64,000 nt of DNA from the NCBI GenBank assembly GCA_006503475.1, contig RSEH01000059.1, positions 62,001-126,000 on the forward strand. The letters are read 5' to 3'. This DNA comes from Stentor roeselii (taxonomy: Eukaryota; Ciliophora; Heterotrichea; Heterotrichida; Stentoridae). Below are positions 1 through 9,641 of the stretch, piece after piece; position 1 is the first letter of the stretch; every line of letters starts with the position of its first letter. A model generated the notes under the pieces. It had not been told where the DNA came from. It worked only from the letters and a program-made list of their open reading frames with translations, and did not search any database. The translations under genes and the position numbers were made by a program.

Positions 1-2
1 TA

Positions 3-773
3 GAAATTCAAGTGTCATATATAAATTCTAGATTTACCATTTTATTACAATGCACTCTGGTCTGTCTTTTATCAGCAAATCTTTTTTGTTTTTTTAGACT
101 TTTGAACTCTTGGAAAAGTATCAAGTCAAACAATGAAGAATTCAATTCTTTTAGATTTTTAGCGATAAATGTATCAATGATTTTATTTGACATTGGACTG
201 TTAATAGACTGGAGGTTGTTGATCATCAAAGATTCTATTGAAATAAGAAGTCTCTGCAAGTCTCAATTTATTTTGATGATTTTCTGGCTACTTTCTAGTT
301 ATTTATTAAGTTTAAACGAAAATAAATATCAGAAACTTCTTTATACAGTTGAATCTTTGCTAATTTACTTCATTTCAATTGTATTTTACAGGTTTTTATC
401 AATAAAACTAAGAGAATCTCAAGACCCATTCTACTATTCCAAATCAAAAACCCAATCAAAATCCGAAGAACTATCAGCATTACAAACAATGTTAAATCTG
501 AAACTAATCTGGAAATTCTACCTTTTTTTCAATACATTCCACTCACTTAATCTCGAAACTCAGTTAAAAAAATTATCCTTCACAATCTACCTGATCTTCC
601 ACCTTACAGCCTTTTCTTTCCTACTAAAAGAAACAAATTCATTCAGTCCCTATCTAACAAAATCGTCATTTCTGATAACCACATCTCTTCACCTGATCCT
701 TTTCTCAATCCTCTACCAAATCTCCTCCAACTCAAACCAAACCTCAAAAAAATCTCCAGACCATTTAAACTAA
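3..773 (+). CDS. Polytopic membrane protein, 3' part only
   Basis: The frame is open to the left edge with no ATG before residue ~54, so the 5' part lies outside the window. About 256 residues are visible. Roughly seven hydrophobic stretches alternate with short polar loops; the clearest are the first 30 residues, FLAINVSMILFDIGLLIDW, FILMIFWLLSSYLLSL and LLIYFISIVFYRFLSI. A Ser/Lys-rich cytosolic-looking loop sits near the middle, and the tail after the last helix is hydrophilic (SSNSNQTSKKSPDHLN). This looks like the C-terminal membrane bundle of a receptor or channel. I recognise no family motif, so the function is unknown. The gap to the thymidine kinase gene is only 22 bp. Confidence 0.7.
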   Translation, partial: EIQVSYINSRFTILLQCTLVCLLSANLFCFFRLLNSWKSIKSNNEEFNSFRFLAINVSMILFDIGLLIDWRLLIIKDSIEIRSLCKSQFILMIFWLLSSYLLSLNENKYQKLLYTVESLLIYFISIVFYRFLSIKLRESQDPFYYSKSKTQSKSEELSALQTMLNLKLIWKFYLFFNTFHSLNLETQLKKLSFTIYLIFHLTAFSFLLKETNSFSPYLTKSSFLITTSLHLILFSILYQISSNSNQTSKKSPDHLN

Positions 774-795
774 TTAACCCCCCAATTAACTCAAA

Positions 796-1401
796 ATGAC
801 TGAAACCAGTGAATCCGGGGCAAATCCCTTTAAACTTTCCAATCAAATCCCTGAAAAGCTAGGCGAAATCCAAGTCATCTACGGTCCAATGTTCTCAGGA
901 AAGTCAACTGAGCTTCTTCGTCGTATTAGAAGATATCGGGTCAGAGGCGATCTTTGTCTTGTGCTAAAAACAAAAGACAGTCATTTTCAAGAAGATGAAA
1001 AAATCGTGACTCACGACGAGTTCAACTCGTTTGAAGCCGTTTCTTGTGACGTTTTATTCGACGTCTTAGAACTCGTCAAAGGTTTTGACGTTGTTGGCGT
1101 CGACGAAGGCCAGTTCTTCAAAGACATCATCAGCTTCGCTGAACTTATTGCGAATCTTGGAAAAATCGTCATTGTCGCTTGTTTGGACTCGGATTTTCGC
1201 AGAGAACCTTTTGGAAATACTTGTGAATTGATTGCAAAAGCTGAAAAAGTCACTAAATTGAATAGCATCTGTCATTATTGTAAAGATGATGCCGCGTTCA
1301 GTGCGAGAATCACGACTGAAAAAGCGATTAAAGTCATTGGAGGGCGAGATAAATACCGTCCTGTTTGTCGCAGTTGTTATTCAGCTTTGTTAGAAATGTA
1401 A
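796..1401 (+). CDS. TK1: Thymidine kinase, type II (TK1-like)
   Basis: Phosphorylates thymidine to dTMP with ATP in the pyrimidine salvage pathway, in the cytosol. The 201-residue product has the family's usual length. The Walker A loop GPMFSGKST is at residues 30-38, and the DEGQF motif with the catalytic Glu is at 103-107. A structural zinc site is formed by C159/C162 (CHYC) and C191/C194 (CRSC), with the lasso/lid segment between them. The start ATG precedes a short polar N-terminal extension, and no intron is needed. The C-terminal mitotic-degradation tail of animal TK1 is absent, so cell-cycle control by that route is not expected. Assignment to the family is secure. Confidence 0.95.
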   Translation: MTETSESGANPFKLSNQIPEKLGEIQVIYGPMFSGKSTELLRRIRRYRVRGDLCLVLKTKDSHFQEDEKIVTHDEFNSFEAVSCDVLFDVLELVKGFDVVGVDEGQFFKDIISFAELIANLGKIVIVACLDSDFRREPFGNTCELIAKAEKVTKLNSICHYCKDDAAFSARITTEKAIKVIGGRDKYRPVCRSCYSALLEM

Positions 1402-1420
1402 ATATTCTCGAGTTTAATAA

Positions 1421-1822
1421 ATGAAACTTTTGATAGTTTTATTAGGAATCCTGCAGGTTTTCTCAGAGCAAAACTGGAACAAGTTCTTTGAAAGAGAAGA
1501 CACAGATCACGATGGAGTCCTTACAACTTATCAGTTCGTTGAAGGACTCATCTCTGCCTTTGGAAAAACTGTGAGTTTTACTTAGAACTACGAGAAAAAC
1601 ATGCAAAATGTCAACGATTTTGGAAGAGAATTCGCTGGTCGGAAGTTAACGAAAGGAGTCATCAAAATCAAGGATGTTCTTTCCTGGTTCCAGACAAATG
1701 AAATCTTTGAAGCTTATCAGGACTGGCTTTATATCATTGAAGAAGGTGAGAATCACCATTCATCTTCTCATATCCATAAAAGACCTGAATCGCTTTTCAA
1801 GCGTTCTTCGGAATCTCGGTAA
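1421..1822 (+). CDS. Small secreted EF-hand protein (2 exons)
   Basis: Exon 1 is 1421-1570 and exon 2 is 1586-1822, joined by removing a 15-nt intron at 1571-1585 (GTGAGTTTTACTTAG). The product is 128 aa. Residues 1-15 (MKLLIVLLGILQVFS) form a typical signal peptide. One EF-hand loop is visible at D27-Q38 (D27, D29, D31, G32), but position 12 is Gln instead of the usual Glu, which would weaken Ca2+ binding. The rest is helical, with aromatic and acidic residues, and ends in a His/Ser/Arg-rich tail. The start lies only 19 bp after the thymidine kinase stop. A secretory or ER-lumen Ca2+-responsive role is inferred; the partner is unknown. Confidence 0.75.
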
Positions 1823-1844
1823 TTCTTTAACAAAATTCTTAAAA

Positions 1845-4800
1845 ATGAAAGAAGCTAAATCGAGGAAGGCTAAATTAGTCCCTCTTGGGTATCTTAAGAA
1901 GACGAATTCAATTTTTCCTGAAAATAGTTTGAAAAGTATTACAGAAGAGAATAGTGGGTTTATGTATTTATCTGGAGAACAACTTAAGTCTATGTTTCTC
2001 AAGGATAAGAAGGAAAAGAAGATGGTTTTGAAGAATAGGAAGACTAGAGATATTTCGCATATTAAGGATAAAATTAAAGGGCATCAGGAGATTGTAGGTC
2101 CTTTGATACTTCCGACTAATATTGTGCATTTAAAGGCTATGGCTACTAGTCCTACTAGTACTGGGTTGCTTGCACATCACAAGTCGCTACCGATGGTTTG
2201 CACTCATCGAGAATGCATAGATCGCCTGATCCTATCCCCACCTCCAGAAGGAAAAGATGAAAAAGCCTCTTTATTTTCCATGACCCTCTCACCTGACTCA
2301 GTCCTAGAACGAGAATATTTAGGTAACCCATCAGGCCTTCAAGACATTGAAAGCCTTTCCGAGTGGTTCAGCCTAATGAAAAAGCACTGCAAGACCGACG
2401 AAGAAACCGAAATAATCTTCGATATCTGCACAAAAGAACTTCTCCGTCAAGTTTCAGTCCACTCCACCTTACGAGGTAAACTTCTAAAAGAAATCCTTCA
2501 AAAGCAGCCAACAGTCTACAGCAAAAAACTCGAAAAAGCTGAAGAATCCTTCAAAACCTTTAAAAAAGAGCAAAAAAAATCAATAAAATCCTTAGAAAAT
2601 GATGCAAAGTCAAAACAAGCAAAACTCGAAAGTCGCATCAACGAGCTTTTGATTCAACTGGCAAAAAGTGAACAATTAAAAAACACTGCAGAAGAAAGTC
2701 TTGTCAACTATCGACTTGGGTTCACCAACCTTCAAAGAAAATGTCTTGAAGCTGAGACTATTTGGAGGAAAAAAGCGGAAAAATACTTGCAAGAGTTAAA
2801 CAAAATAAGAAGAGTTGTTCATGTCGGAACTGATAAAATCGCAAAGTTTTTCGCTAGGGAGGAAGTAAGGGCTTTGAGACTTGACCCTGATATTCTTGAA
2901 TTAGCTGAAATTTGCAATAAAAAAAATTCTGATTTTGAATGTTTAGGGAATGGATTTGGTCAACATCAGGAAGAAATTTTTAAGTTGTTTCAGAAGTTCT
3001 TGCAATGTGAAGAAAAGGCTTTTGGAATTGAAGCTCAAAGAGAAGGGGATGGAAATAGTCAAGGTGGATTTTTAGAGGAAGTTAAGGAAAGGATTTTTTT
3101 TAAGGAAAATGAAAGTGAATTTAGGGATGATAAACATCAAGATGATGATATCGTGAAACAATCGGAAAAAATGGAAGGTCTGGAAATTTTTGATGATTCT
3201 AAAAGTTTTCAATTTCCTGGATCTAGTGAGAAAAAGATTCACTCAGTTGAACTTGCCAAATCTGAGTTTAGTGTTTCAATTATATCTGAGGAAAAAAGTA
3301 TAAGCTGCGACCAAGCCCTAGAAAGTTCCTCAAAACCAAACTACGAAAAAGATGAAGAATTCATCAAAGTAAATGAAGATGATTCACCTTCAGAAAACCA
3401 AGGAAGTGTGGAGCATCACTACACCTTTAACGAAGATGAAGAACCCTCAGGTTTCGAGTTGTTGCCTATAATGAAAACTCAATCGGTTAAAATAAAATCG
3501 CTCGATTATGGAATCAATGAAGCGGCTTCGATTCTAGAAGAATCTCGCTTGTCCAACATCGATATCTCTAAAGAAGAAAACCCTTTAGAAGTGATTATGA
3601 TGAGCGAGTCTGCTCAGATGGTTTCAGAATCGACTCAAACTGAAGAACAAAATCATTTCTGGCTCTATTCAAAAAGATATGAAAAAATTGAAGAAATCTT
3701 AAATAAAGCAAGCACTGTTGAAGCACAAGAAGCAATTAAAGCTATTCAAGAAATTATTCAGGTTAATAAAGAAAAAATAGAAACTATTGATGATTTTCAT
3801 AGAAAAGAATTGAATTTTAGGTCAGATACTCTTCGGGTTAATGATTCGAATTCATCTTTAGTGGAAAGTAATACACTGGACCCCAACATTCAAAAGCCAA
3901 ACGGTCTCAGTAAGTCTCAAACCGATCTTGAAAGTTTAAAAGTAACTTTACTCGAACTAGTAAGTTCCGCAGGTGAACTAGCCGCCAAGTTCGAAGTACA
4001 AAAAGAAGAAAACGCTCGCCTCGACGAGCAGTTAGAGTTAAAAACCTCAGTTCTCCAGTCCTTGCGTCAATCAAACCTATTAAAATCCTCTAAAAACTTA
4101 AACAAAAAAGACCCAATTCCCTCAGACCCTCAAGAAAAAAAGCCCGGAATAAACAAAAAGCTGACTCTTCAAATAGAAACTGAAAACAACGCCTGGACGG
4201 AAGGTTACGAGTCAGGAATCGAAGAAGGCAAGATCCAGGGCTACCTGTGGCTTATCGAGAAGCTCAAAGGTCTGAACCCAAAATACCGCGAAATCCTTTC
4301 ACCACAGATATCATTGAAATCGAACCCAGAACTACCACCAAAGCGAAAAACGACGAAACTCAGCACAAAATTCTCAGAATTTAACTTTCATGTCCCAGTC
4401 AGACAACAAGAACGAAAAAAAACTCACCCAGCTTCAAGACTTTTAGACAAGTTTCTTTCTTTTCCACTTTCCAAGATCAAGACAAAATCGACAGTAAGTA
4501 GAAAAAATGTGAATAAAGCACTTGTCACGATTTATAATCAAGCTTTCAATCGGCTTTCAGCTGAAGGGACTGTCAGTTTAATTGATGTGACTTATGACGA
4601 GTTTATTTCCAAATACGCCACTAAAGCTGCCTCTGAGAAGAAGTTTTTGGAATTTGTGGCGTCTGTTGTTGCGAACAGCGATTATAAACGATGCAGCATG
4701 TTTTTAAAACTTATAAACTACGGGCACCTCCTCGGTGCAGGAAATTTTTCGAAGTATTCAAGTCACTTATATGTAACTATCTGTTTCTTTTTGTTTAATT

Positions 4801-5483
4801 CAAAAATCGGGATTTTTATTGGAAATGATGATGAAGATAAAGTCATGATTCCTACTATTCGTGTTGTTGAATGCATCAAGGAAAAATTTGAATATTTTCC
4901 TGAAAAAAATATGGTTTCTGAAATTTTTCAGAAAATCGAGAAAAACTCGCAACCTGACCCGAAAAAAATCAATGCTGGAGGCGTTGTTGAAATGGAAACT
5001 GTTCTTGAAATCGTTGTTGAAAAATATGAAAATTTTGTACAAGGTATTGTGAAAGGAGTTCATATTTGTCTTAAAGCTCTTGGGTATGAATTGATTGGAT
5101 TTGTTGGATTTCAGGATATTCAGGTTCTTTTAAGGTTCTTTGGAAAAACTTGTAAAGAAATTTGTAGAGATTTGACTGTTGATGACTTTATCGCCATTTG
5201 CATCAAGTTTAACTTCTGCCATGAAGATGAGATTATTAAGTTCTTTGCTTATGACAGTGTTGATGACGTCAGTGACGCTTTTAACAAGGACTTTAATTTT
5301 GTTAGAGAAAATCTTGACCGCTTCAGAGAGGACTGGAAAAACTTTGACTTTAATACTTGGGATGAAAGACTGAAGAACTTTGAATCTCTGGCGATTGAAG
5401 AACCCGAGTTGGCTTTTATCGGACTTTCCTTCTGTAAGTCTGAAGTAGAGCGTTTTTTATCTGATACCAGAAAATCTAATTAA
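1845..5483 (+). CDS. Giant coiled-coil protein, probably cytoskeletal or ciliary
   Basis: A 1212-residue intronless frame. I chose the ATG at 1845 because an earlier in-frame ATG (1674) would overlap the EF-hand gene upstream. Near the N-terminal quarter, a segment with IFDICTKELLRQVSVHSTLRG resembles the short motif in axonemal dynein light chain p28/TSNAXIP1-type proteins; this is weak evidence for an axonemal role. It is followed by long Lys/Glu heptads, an acidic low-complexity middle, a second coiled coil (about residues 690-790), a conserved-looking segment with NAWTEGYESGIEEG, and a C-terminal ~330-residue helical globular domain. The third-position base choice switches in blocks between G-rich and C-rich (see findings). 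The exact function is unknown. Confidence 0.8.
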   Translation: MKEAKSRKAKLVPLGYLKKTNSIFPENSLKSITEENSGFMYLSGEQLKSMFLKDKKEKKMVLKNRKTRDISHIKDKIKGHQEIVGPLILPTNIVHLKAMATSPTSTGLLAHHKSLPMVCTHRECIDRLILSPPPEGKDEKASLFSMTLSPDSVLEREYLGNPSGLQDIESLSEWFSLMKKHCKTDEETEIIFDICTKELLRQVSVHSTLRGKLLKEILQKQPTVYSKKLEKAEESFKTFKKEQKKSIKSLENDAKSKQAKLESRINELLIQLAKSEQLKNTAEESLVNYRLGFTNLQRKCLEAETIWRKKAEKYLQELNKIRRVVHVGTDKIAKFFAREEVRALRLDPDILELAEICNKKNSDFECLGNGFGQHQEEIFKLFQKFLQCEEKAFGIEAQREGDGNSQGGFLEEVKERIFFKENESEFRDDKHQDDDIVKQSEKMEGLEIFDDSKSFQFPGSSEKKIHSVELAKSEFSVSIISEEKSISCDQALESSSKPNYEKDEEFIKVNEDDSPSENQGSVEHHYTFNEDEEPSGFELLPIMKTQSVKIKSLDYGINEAASILEESRLSNIDISKEENPLEVIMMSESAQMVSESTQTEEQNHFWLYSKRYEKIEEILNKASTVEAQEAIKAIQEIIQVNKEKIETIDDFHRKELNFRSDTLRVNDSNSSLVESNTLDPNIQKPNGLSKSQTDLESLKVTLLELVSSAGELAAKFEVQKEENARLDEQLELKTSVLQSLRQSNLLKSSKNLNKKDPIPSDPQEKKPGINKKLTLQIETENNAWTEGYESGIEEGKIQGYLWLIEKLKGLNPKYREILSPQISLKSNPELPPKRKTTKLSTKFSEFNFHVPVRQQERKKTHPASRLLDKFLSFPLSKIKTKSTVSRKNVNKALVTIYNQAFNRLSAEGTVSLIDVTYDEFISKYATKAASEKKFLEFVASVVANSDYKRCSMFLKLINYGHLLGAGNFSKYSSHLYVTICFFLFNSKIGIFIGNDDEDKVMIPTIRVVECIKEKFEYFPEKNMVSEIFQKIEKNSQPDPKKINAGGVVEMETVLEIVVEKYENFVQGIVKGVHICLKALGYELIGFVGFQDIQVLLRFFGKTCKEICRDLTVDDFIAICIKFNFCHEDEIIKFFAYDSVDDVSDAFNKDFNFVRENLDRFREDWKNFDFNTWDERLKNFESLAIEEPELAFIGLSFCKSEVERFLSDTRKSN

Positions 5484-5578
5484 TTTCAGCAAAACTTGAT
5501 TTTTTAGAAGAAATGATAAATTTTTTAGATTCTTATCATTAAAGTATTTCATTCACTAAAATATTTCATTCATTAAAA

Positions 5579-7180
5579 ATGCTTTTAGAGGCCTGTCAAA
5601 ATGGAGACTTAGAAGCAGTTGTTCAACTTGCTAGTCATCAAGACCTGGAAATGAAAAATCCTCAAGGATTTACTCCTTTGATAGTAGCGGCGAAGGAAGG
5701 ACATACTGAGATTGTTGAGCATCTTGTTAGAAGTGGAAGCAACTTAAATGCCTCGAATCATGTAATTTTCACTCAGTAGGCCAGGCAAACCCCTTTGTTT
5801 GTGGCTTGTTGGAATAATAAAAGAGAGACTGTTTCGAAACTTATTGAATTAAAAGCGAATGTTAACCAGGCTGACCATCGGGGATGGACTCCTTTGATTA
5901 TTTCAGTTTACCAGAATAATGAAGAAGTCGCGGATTTGCTCTTGGAAGCTGGATGTGATATTGAAAAAAAAGACTGCGTAGTTTTTAAGTAGTTTGGCAA
6001 GCAAGCTATTGACCGTGCAAAGACAGTCAAAATGATTGAAATGCTGAAAAACTCATTAGCAAAGCAAAGAAAAGTATCTCGAATCAAGTCTCCAGCAAGG
6101 TCAGTCCGATGCGCATCACCATCATCCACTCCAAAAGCCTCCTCTTCAATCAAGCGACCTCTTGCAAGTGCGGGTAGCGCGGGTAGTCTAGGAGGATACG
6201 AAACATCCGAAAAGTCCTTAAAACCCGATCCAGCCGATTCAACATCTCGATTCGAAAAGTCAAAAATTTCGAATTCAAATCCAAAAAGACGAAACTCTGC
6301 AGACCTCCGAAGCCAGTCACCATTAAGTTCAAACCGAAGTTCATCAATCTCAAGAAAAACTTCAGAAAAATCTCTTTCAATCGACTTCCGTAAACAACTT
6401 CGAGAAAAAATCGATAAAAAAACACGAGAAAAAGTTGCAGTTGTCCAGCAAGACACCTTTGAAAAATGGCAAATAATACTTTCTAGGTCTATTCAAGACA
6501 TCTTGGCTGAAACTGACTCAAACTTGAGAAAAAACTGGAAAATGCAACTTGAGGTGAAAGGAAAAGAAATGATGAGTCGACTTAAAGAATTTTCATTCAA
6601 GTCTTTTGAAATTGTTAGGCATAACAAGTTTCCGAAACAACAGTCATCGACTCGTGTCGCTGGAGGTGTTGATGAGTTGGTTTCGGAAAGCATTTCTAAG
6701 TTTCAGTACCAGTTTTCAAATGTCATTGAAAAAAACATTGAAAATAATGTTCAGAATCTTCTTAGGCCAAGTATCGAGAAAATAAAAAATGAACTTTTTG
6801 GAATTATGAATAATTTCATTGAAAATGCTTTTCAAAATAAAAGTGAGGAGATTTTTGAAGGGTCTTTTTATGAGGGGCATAATACTGAAAGAAGTGAAAA
6901 AAGTCTTAGAAGTGAAAAAAGCTTGAAAAGTGAAAAAAGTTTGAAAAGTGATGAGAAAAGTGCGAAAAGCTTCAGTCATCAAAGTGAAGTTTTAAATCAA
7001 CTTCAAAAAAATAACCGCTCTGGAAAAAGTGGAAATCGAGCCGGGACTTTTGAACAGGAAAGCAAAATCAGGGCTCCTTTGATGAAACCTAAAATCAGCC
7101 CTGGAAAAATAATGCCTCAAATGAACATCGCTTCAACTTTACAAGAATTTTTGAAGTTTGAGCAGATTTCTCAGGAATAG
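5579..7180 (+). CDS. Ankyrin-repeat protein with disordered tail (3 exons)
   Basis: Exons are 5579-5761, 5780-5977 and 5993-7180, giving 522 aa. Intron 2 (5978-5992, GTAGTTTTTAAGTAG) is the standard 15 nt. Intron 1 must be removed as 18 nt (5762-5779) to keep the ankyrin register. Three ankyrin repeats and the start of a fourth occupy about residues 1-145 (motifs GFTPLIVAAKEGH, RQTPLFVACWNN, GWTPLIISVYQNN). They are followed by a Ser/Pro/Arg-rich disordered region, a helical segment, and an SEKSL repeat. The ankyrin part should be a protein-binding surface; the partner is unknown. The proximal acceptor of intron 1 would give an immediate stop, so splicing may regulate the protein. Confidence 0.85.
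5762..5779 (+). other. 18-nt intron with tandem CAG/TAG acceptor
   Basis: The sequence is GTAATTTTCACTCAGTAG. Its first 15 nt match the window's standard intron exactly, including A at position 10 and a terminal CAG. Using that acceptor leaves an in-frame TAG at the exon start. Using the distal TAG acceptor gives an ankyrin repeat of canonical length (NASNHARQTPL). Confidence 0.75.
6890..6955 (+). repeat. Short coding tandem repeat, (R/K)SEKSL
   Basis: About four copies of an 18-nt unit encode RSEKSL, RSEKSL, KSEKSL and KSDEKS in the tail of the ankyrin protein. The repeat is low-complexity and Ser/Lys-rich, probably disordered and a phosphorylation-type sequence. Confidence 0.8.
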
Positions 7181-7307
7181 GTAGATAACTTGATTAGAAA
7201 AGAATTATCATTAAAATATCCTGAAAACTTTTTCATTCTCTCTTTAAGACTTAGCATATACATTAAACTTCAAGAATCGACTTAACAAAACTATTCCGAA
7301 CTTATAA

Positions 7308-9641
7308 ATGGAAACAATTATTAAAACTTTTAATGAGAATCCAGAAAAGTTCCTTTTAACTGTTTCCGAAAAGGACTTCGAGGTAAACGGAGTCATTATC
7401 GGCATGGTCCTGTCTCTTCCCAGGCCAAGTCTAAACCTAGTTCAACTTTATCTCAAATGTCTTGAAAAGATTCTCGTGAAATATGGGCAACAATTAGAAC
7501 CTTCTTACTGTTTTTACAAGTTTTACAAGATTTTCAACAACCTTTTAAGAGAGGATTATGATGTAAGTCATGTTTTTCCTATTTATGTCTCAGTGAGTCA
7601 CTTACTTCCGAATATCCCATCAAAGCAAAATTTGAAAGAAAATATTTCAGAACTTTTCATTCAAAATTTCGAGTTTCTAATAAAAAAGTTTTCTAAACAA
7701 CTTGAATTTGTTCAAGTTTTTTTCATTGGCAAGAGTAATAAAAATATTTTCGAGAAGTTGCCGATGGTTTTAACTGAACCGATTTCAGAGCATTTGACGA
7801 AACTTTGTGAAAATATTGATGGGGACTATGAATGTTTTTTAACTGGTTTCAAGAAGTTGGGGCAGGTAATGTTGAGTAATCAACAACAAGAAAAAGTATT
7901 TTTGGTTAATTTTCTTTATTTTATCACTGAAAAAATGATTTTGAAGCCGAATCTGGACTTTATTTCTTTTGTTGCGAAAAATATTCAGGTCCTCGGCAGA
8001 TTCATGCCCGCTGATCGCATTGCAAACATAGAAAATCTGATTTCTTTAAAAAAAACAGAAGATAATGAAAAATCTGAGGAAAAGCAGAAAAAACAAGAAG
8101 ATGATTTAAAAGTTGTAAATGAAATAACTGTTCAAGCAACAGAAAGTCTTCCAAACATAGAAAAATCTGGAGAATGTTCACTGAAACCAAAAGAATTGAA
8201 AATTGAAGAAAAAGCTCAAATATTGTCAGTATCTAAAAGAATCGAAAACTTGATACGTGAAGCTAAAGAAGAATACGAATTTTCTAATTACCTCAACCTC
8301 GACATTATTACAATCATCCTCGAAAAGCAAGGTCTTTGTTTTGCAGAAATTCTTTCAGAGATTTTCCCTGTTTTTTCAAGACATCTAATAGATTCTCTAT
8401 CCCCTGAAGAATTTTCATTTTGGAGTATGATGCTTCCGTCGTTGCAATACATAATTGAAGAAGAAGAATATAAAACACTTTCGAACATGCTGAAAAACTG
8501 CAAACCTGAAAATGAAAAAAACATGAGAGGAGTCTTCAACGCTCGGCAAAGGCCTTCAACTCGAAGACAGTTCCAATCAACAGCACTTAAACGTCGAACT
8601 TTCATCGATTCAGACGAAAACCCTTACAAAGACTCAACAATAATCTCAGAGTATTGCCCATCAAGTATTTCTCAGTCATTCCAAAGTCCAGAACCATCAA
8701 TTCAAAGTGAATCTAAAAATTCAGAATCTTCAAATCCCCAGATTCTCTGTTCTTTCAGTGATTATTTCAACAATTTCACAATTCACTTGCAGAACATTAT
8801 AGAAATTTACAACTCAACTTCAGATGCGGAAGAAAAAACTTCTTTGTTTTTTAACCTGAAACAGAAAATAAGGGAAAAGTCTCCAAGTGCCCAGACTTCC
8901 TTGATCGGGTGCTTTTCTTTAAACGTTCACATCTTAGAGTCGCTTGTTCAGGTCAGTGTCGTTGATTTTCTTTCGCCTTGTCTGGAAGCTTTGGTCAGGT
9001 CTTGTATGGAGCCGGATTCAACTTTTGACAGCAAGTCAAAAATTCTGTTTATCTCAAAAAAACCTGTTTTTGAATTTATCTTTAATGAAGAACTTGAAAT
9101 TTATAACTATGAACTCATCAGGCATTATACTTGTATTGAAAAAAGACTGAAAGAATTGATTTTTGTGGTGAAAATCTGGAGAAAACGATATTTTATTGAT
9201 AAAAAAGAATTTCCTTCTGATTTTCAAATTATTTTAATTGCTGTTGTTTTTTTTCAAAATGCGGAACCGCCATTGTTGCCCAAGGCTCAACTTTTAGAAC
9301 ATGAACCTGTTATTATTGCTCAGTTTGATGTTGGGTTTAACTGTTCTTTTGATTTCAAAACTGAAAATTTTCAGAGTCTTGGAGAAATTTTTAAAGGATT
9401 TCTCATGTTTCTTGTTGGTCTTTCTAATGGGCCTTATTTGGCAGACCCAAAGACTGGATCTGTACATTCGATTGCTGAGAATTATTTTTTTTTACCGGTT
9501 TTGACACCTTTTGAACAGAAAATTGTTTATTATTCTATGAAAGACTCGGAAAGTTCGAAAAAGTTTTTGAATGTTGTAGAGAATACCTTGAAAATTTTAG
9601 ATGATCGAGGGGATTTTTCTCAAAATTTTTTATTAGAGTAA
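7308..9641 (+). CDS. Degenerate TUTase / non-canonical poly(A) polymerase-like protein
   Basis: A 777-residue protein. The C-terminal third reads like the nucleotidyltransferase plus PAP-associated module of Cid1/TUT enzymes, which add U or A to RNA 3' ends. The stretch ELIRHYTCIEKRLKELIFVVKIWRKRYFI at about 598-627 corresponds to the family's 'LL..Y...D.RV..L...VK.WAK' block, and a 'S...IILIAVVFFQN' helix follows. The catalytic part (about 510-595) is decayed: a weak LIGCFS replaces FGS, and I cannot find the paired Asp of the 'SDxD' motif. The N-terminal ~480 residues are helical and unrecognised. This may be a pseudoenzyme or a regulatory subunit. After the stop there is a further 14-codon frame (VDGELRIGDVIR and flanks) that would join only through a non-standard ~20-nt intron. 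Confidence 0.55.
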   Translation: METIIKTFNENPEKFLLTVSEKDFEVNGVIIGMVLSLPRPSLNLVQLYLKCLEKILVKYGQQLEPSYCFYKFYKIFNNLLREDYDVSHVFPIYVSVSHLLPNIPSKQNLKENISELFIQNFEFLIKKFSKQLEFVQVFFIGKSNKNIFEKLPMVLTEPISEHLTKLCENIDGDYECFLTGFKKLGQVMLSNQQQEKVFLVNFLYFITEKMILKPNLDFISFVAKNIQVLGRFMPADRIANIENLISLKKTEDNEKSEEKQKKQEDDLKVVNEITVQATESLPNIEKSGECSLKPKELKIEEKAQILSVSKRIENLIREAKEEYEFSNYLNLDIITIILEKQGLCFAEILSEIFPVFSRHLIDSLSPEEFSFWSMMLPSLQYIIEEEEYKTLSNMLKNCKPENEKNMRGVFNARQRPSTRRQFQSTALKRRTFIDSDENPYKDSTIISEYCPSSISQSFQSPEPSIQSESKNSESSNPQILCSFSDYFNNFTIHLQNIIEIYNSTSDAEEKTSLFFNLKQKIREKSPSAQTSLIGCFSLNVHILESLVQVSVVDFLSPCLEALVRSCMEPDSTFDSKSKILFISKKPVFEFIFNEELEIYNYELIRHYTCIEKRLKELIFVVKIWRKRYFIDKKEFPSDFQIILIAVVFFQNAEPPLLPKAQLLEHEPVIIAQFDVGFNCSFDFKTENFQSLGEIFKGFLMFLVGLSNGPYLADPKTGSVHSIAENYFFLPVLTPFEQKIVYYSMKDSESSKKFLNVVENTLKILDDRGDFSQNFLLE

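Noticed and set aside
1674-1844. Upstream in-frame extension of the giant coiled-coil gene
   Set aside because: It lies in a different frame over the EF-hand gene exon 2, and a good ATG exists at 1845.
5908-6456. 182-codon minus-strand frame over the ankyrin gene
   Set aside because: Antisense shadow of a well supported gene.
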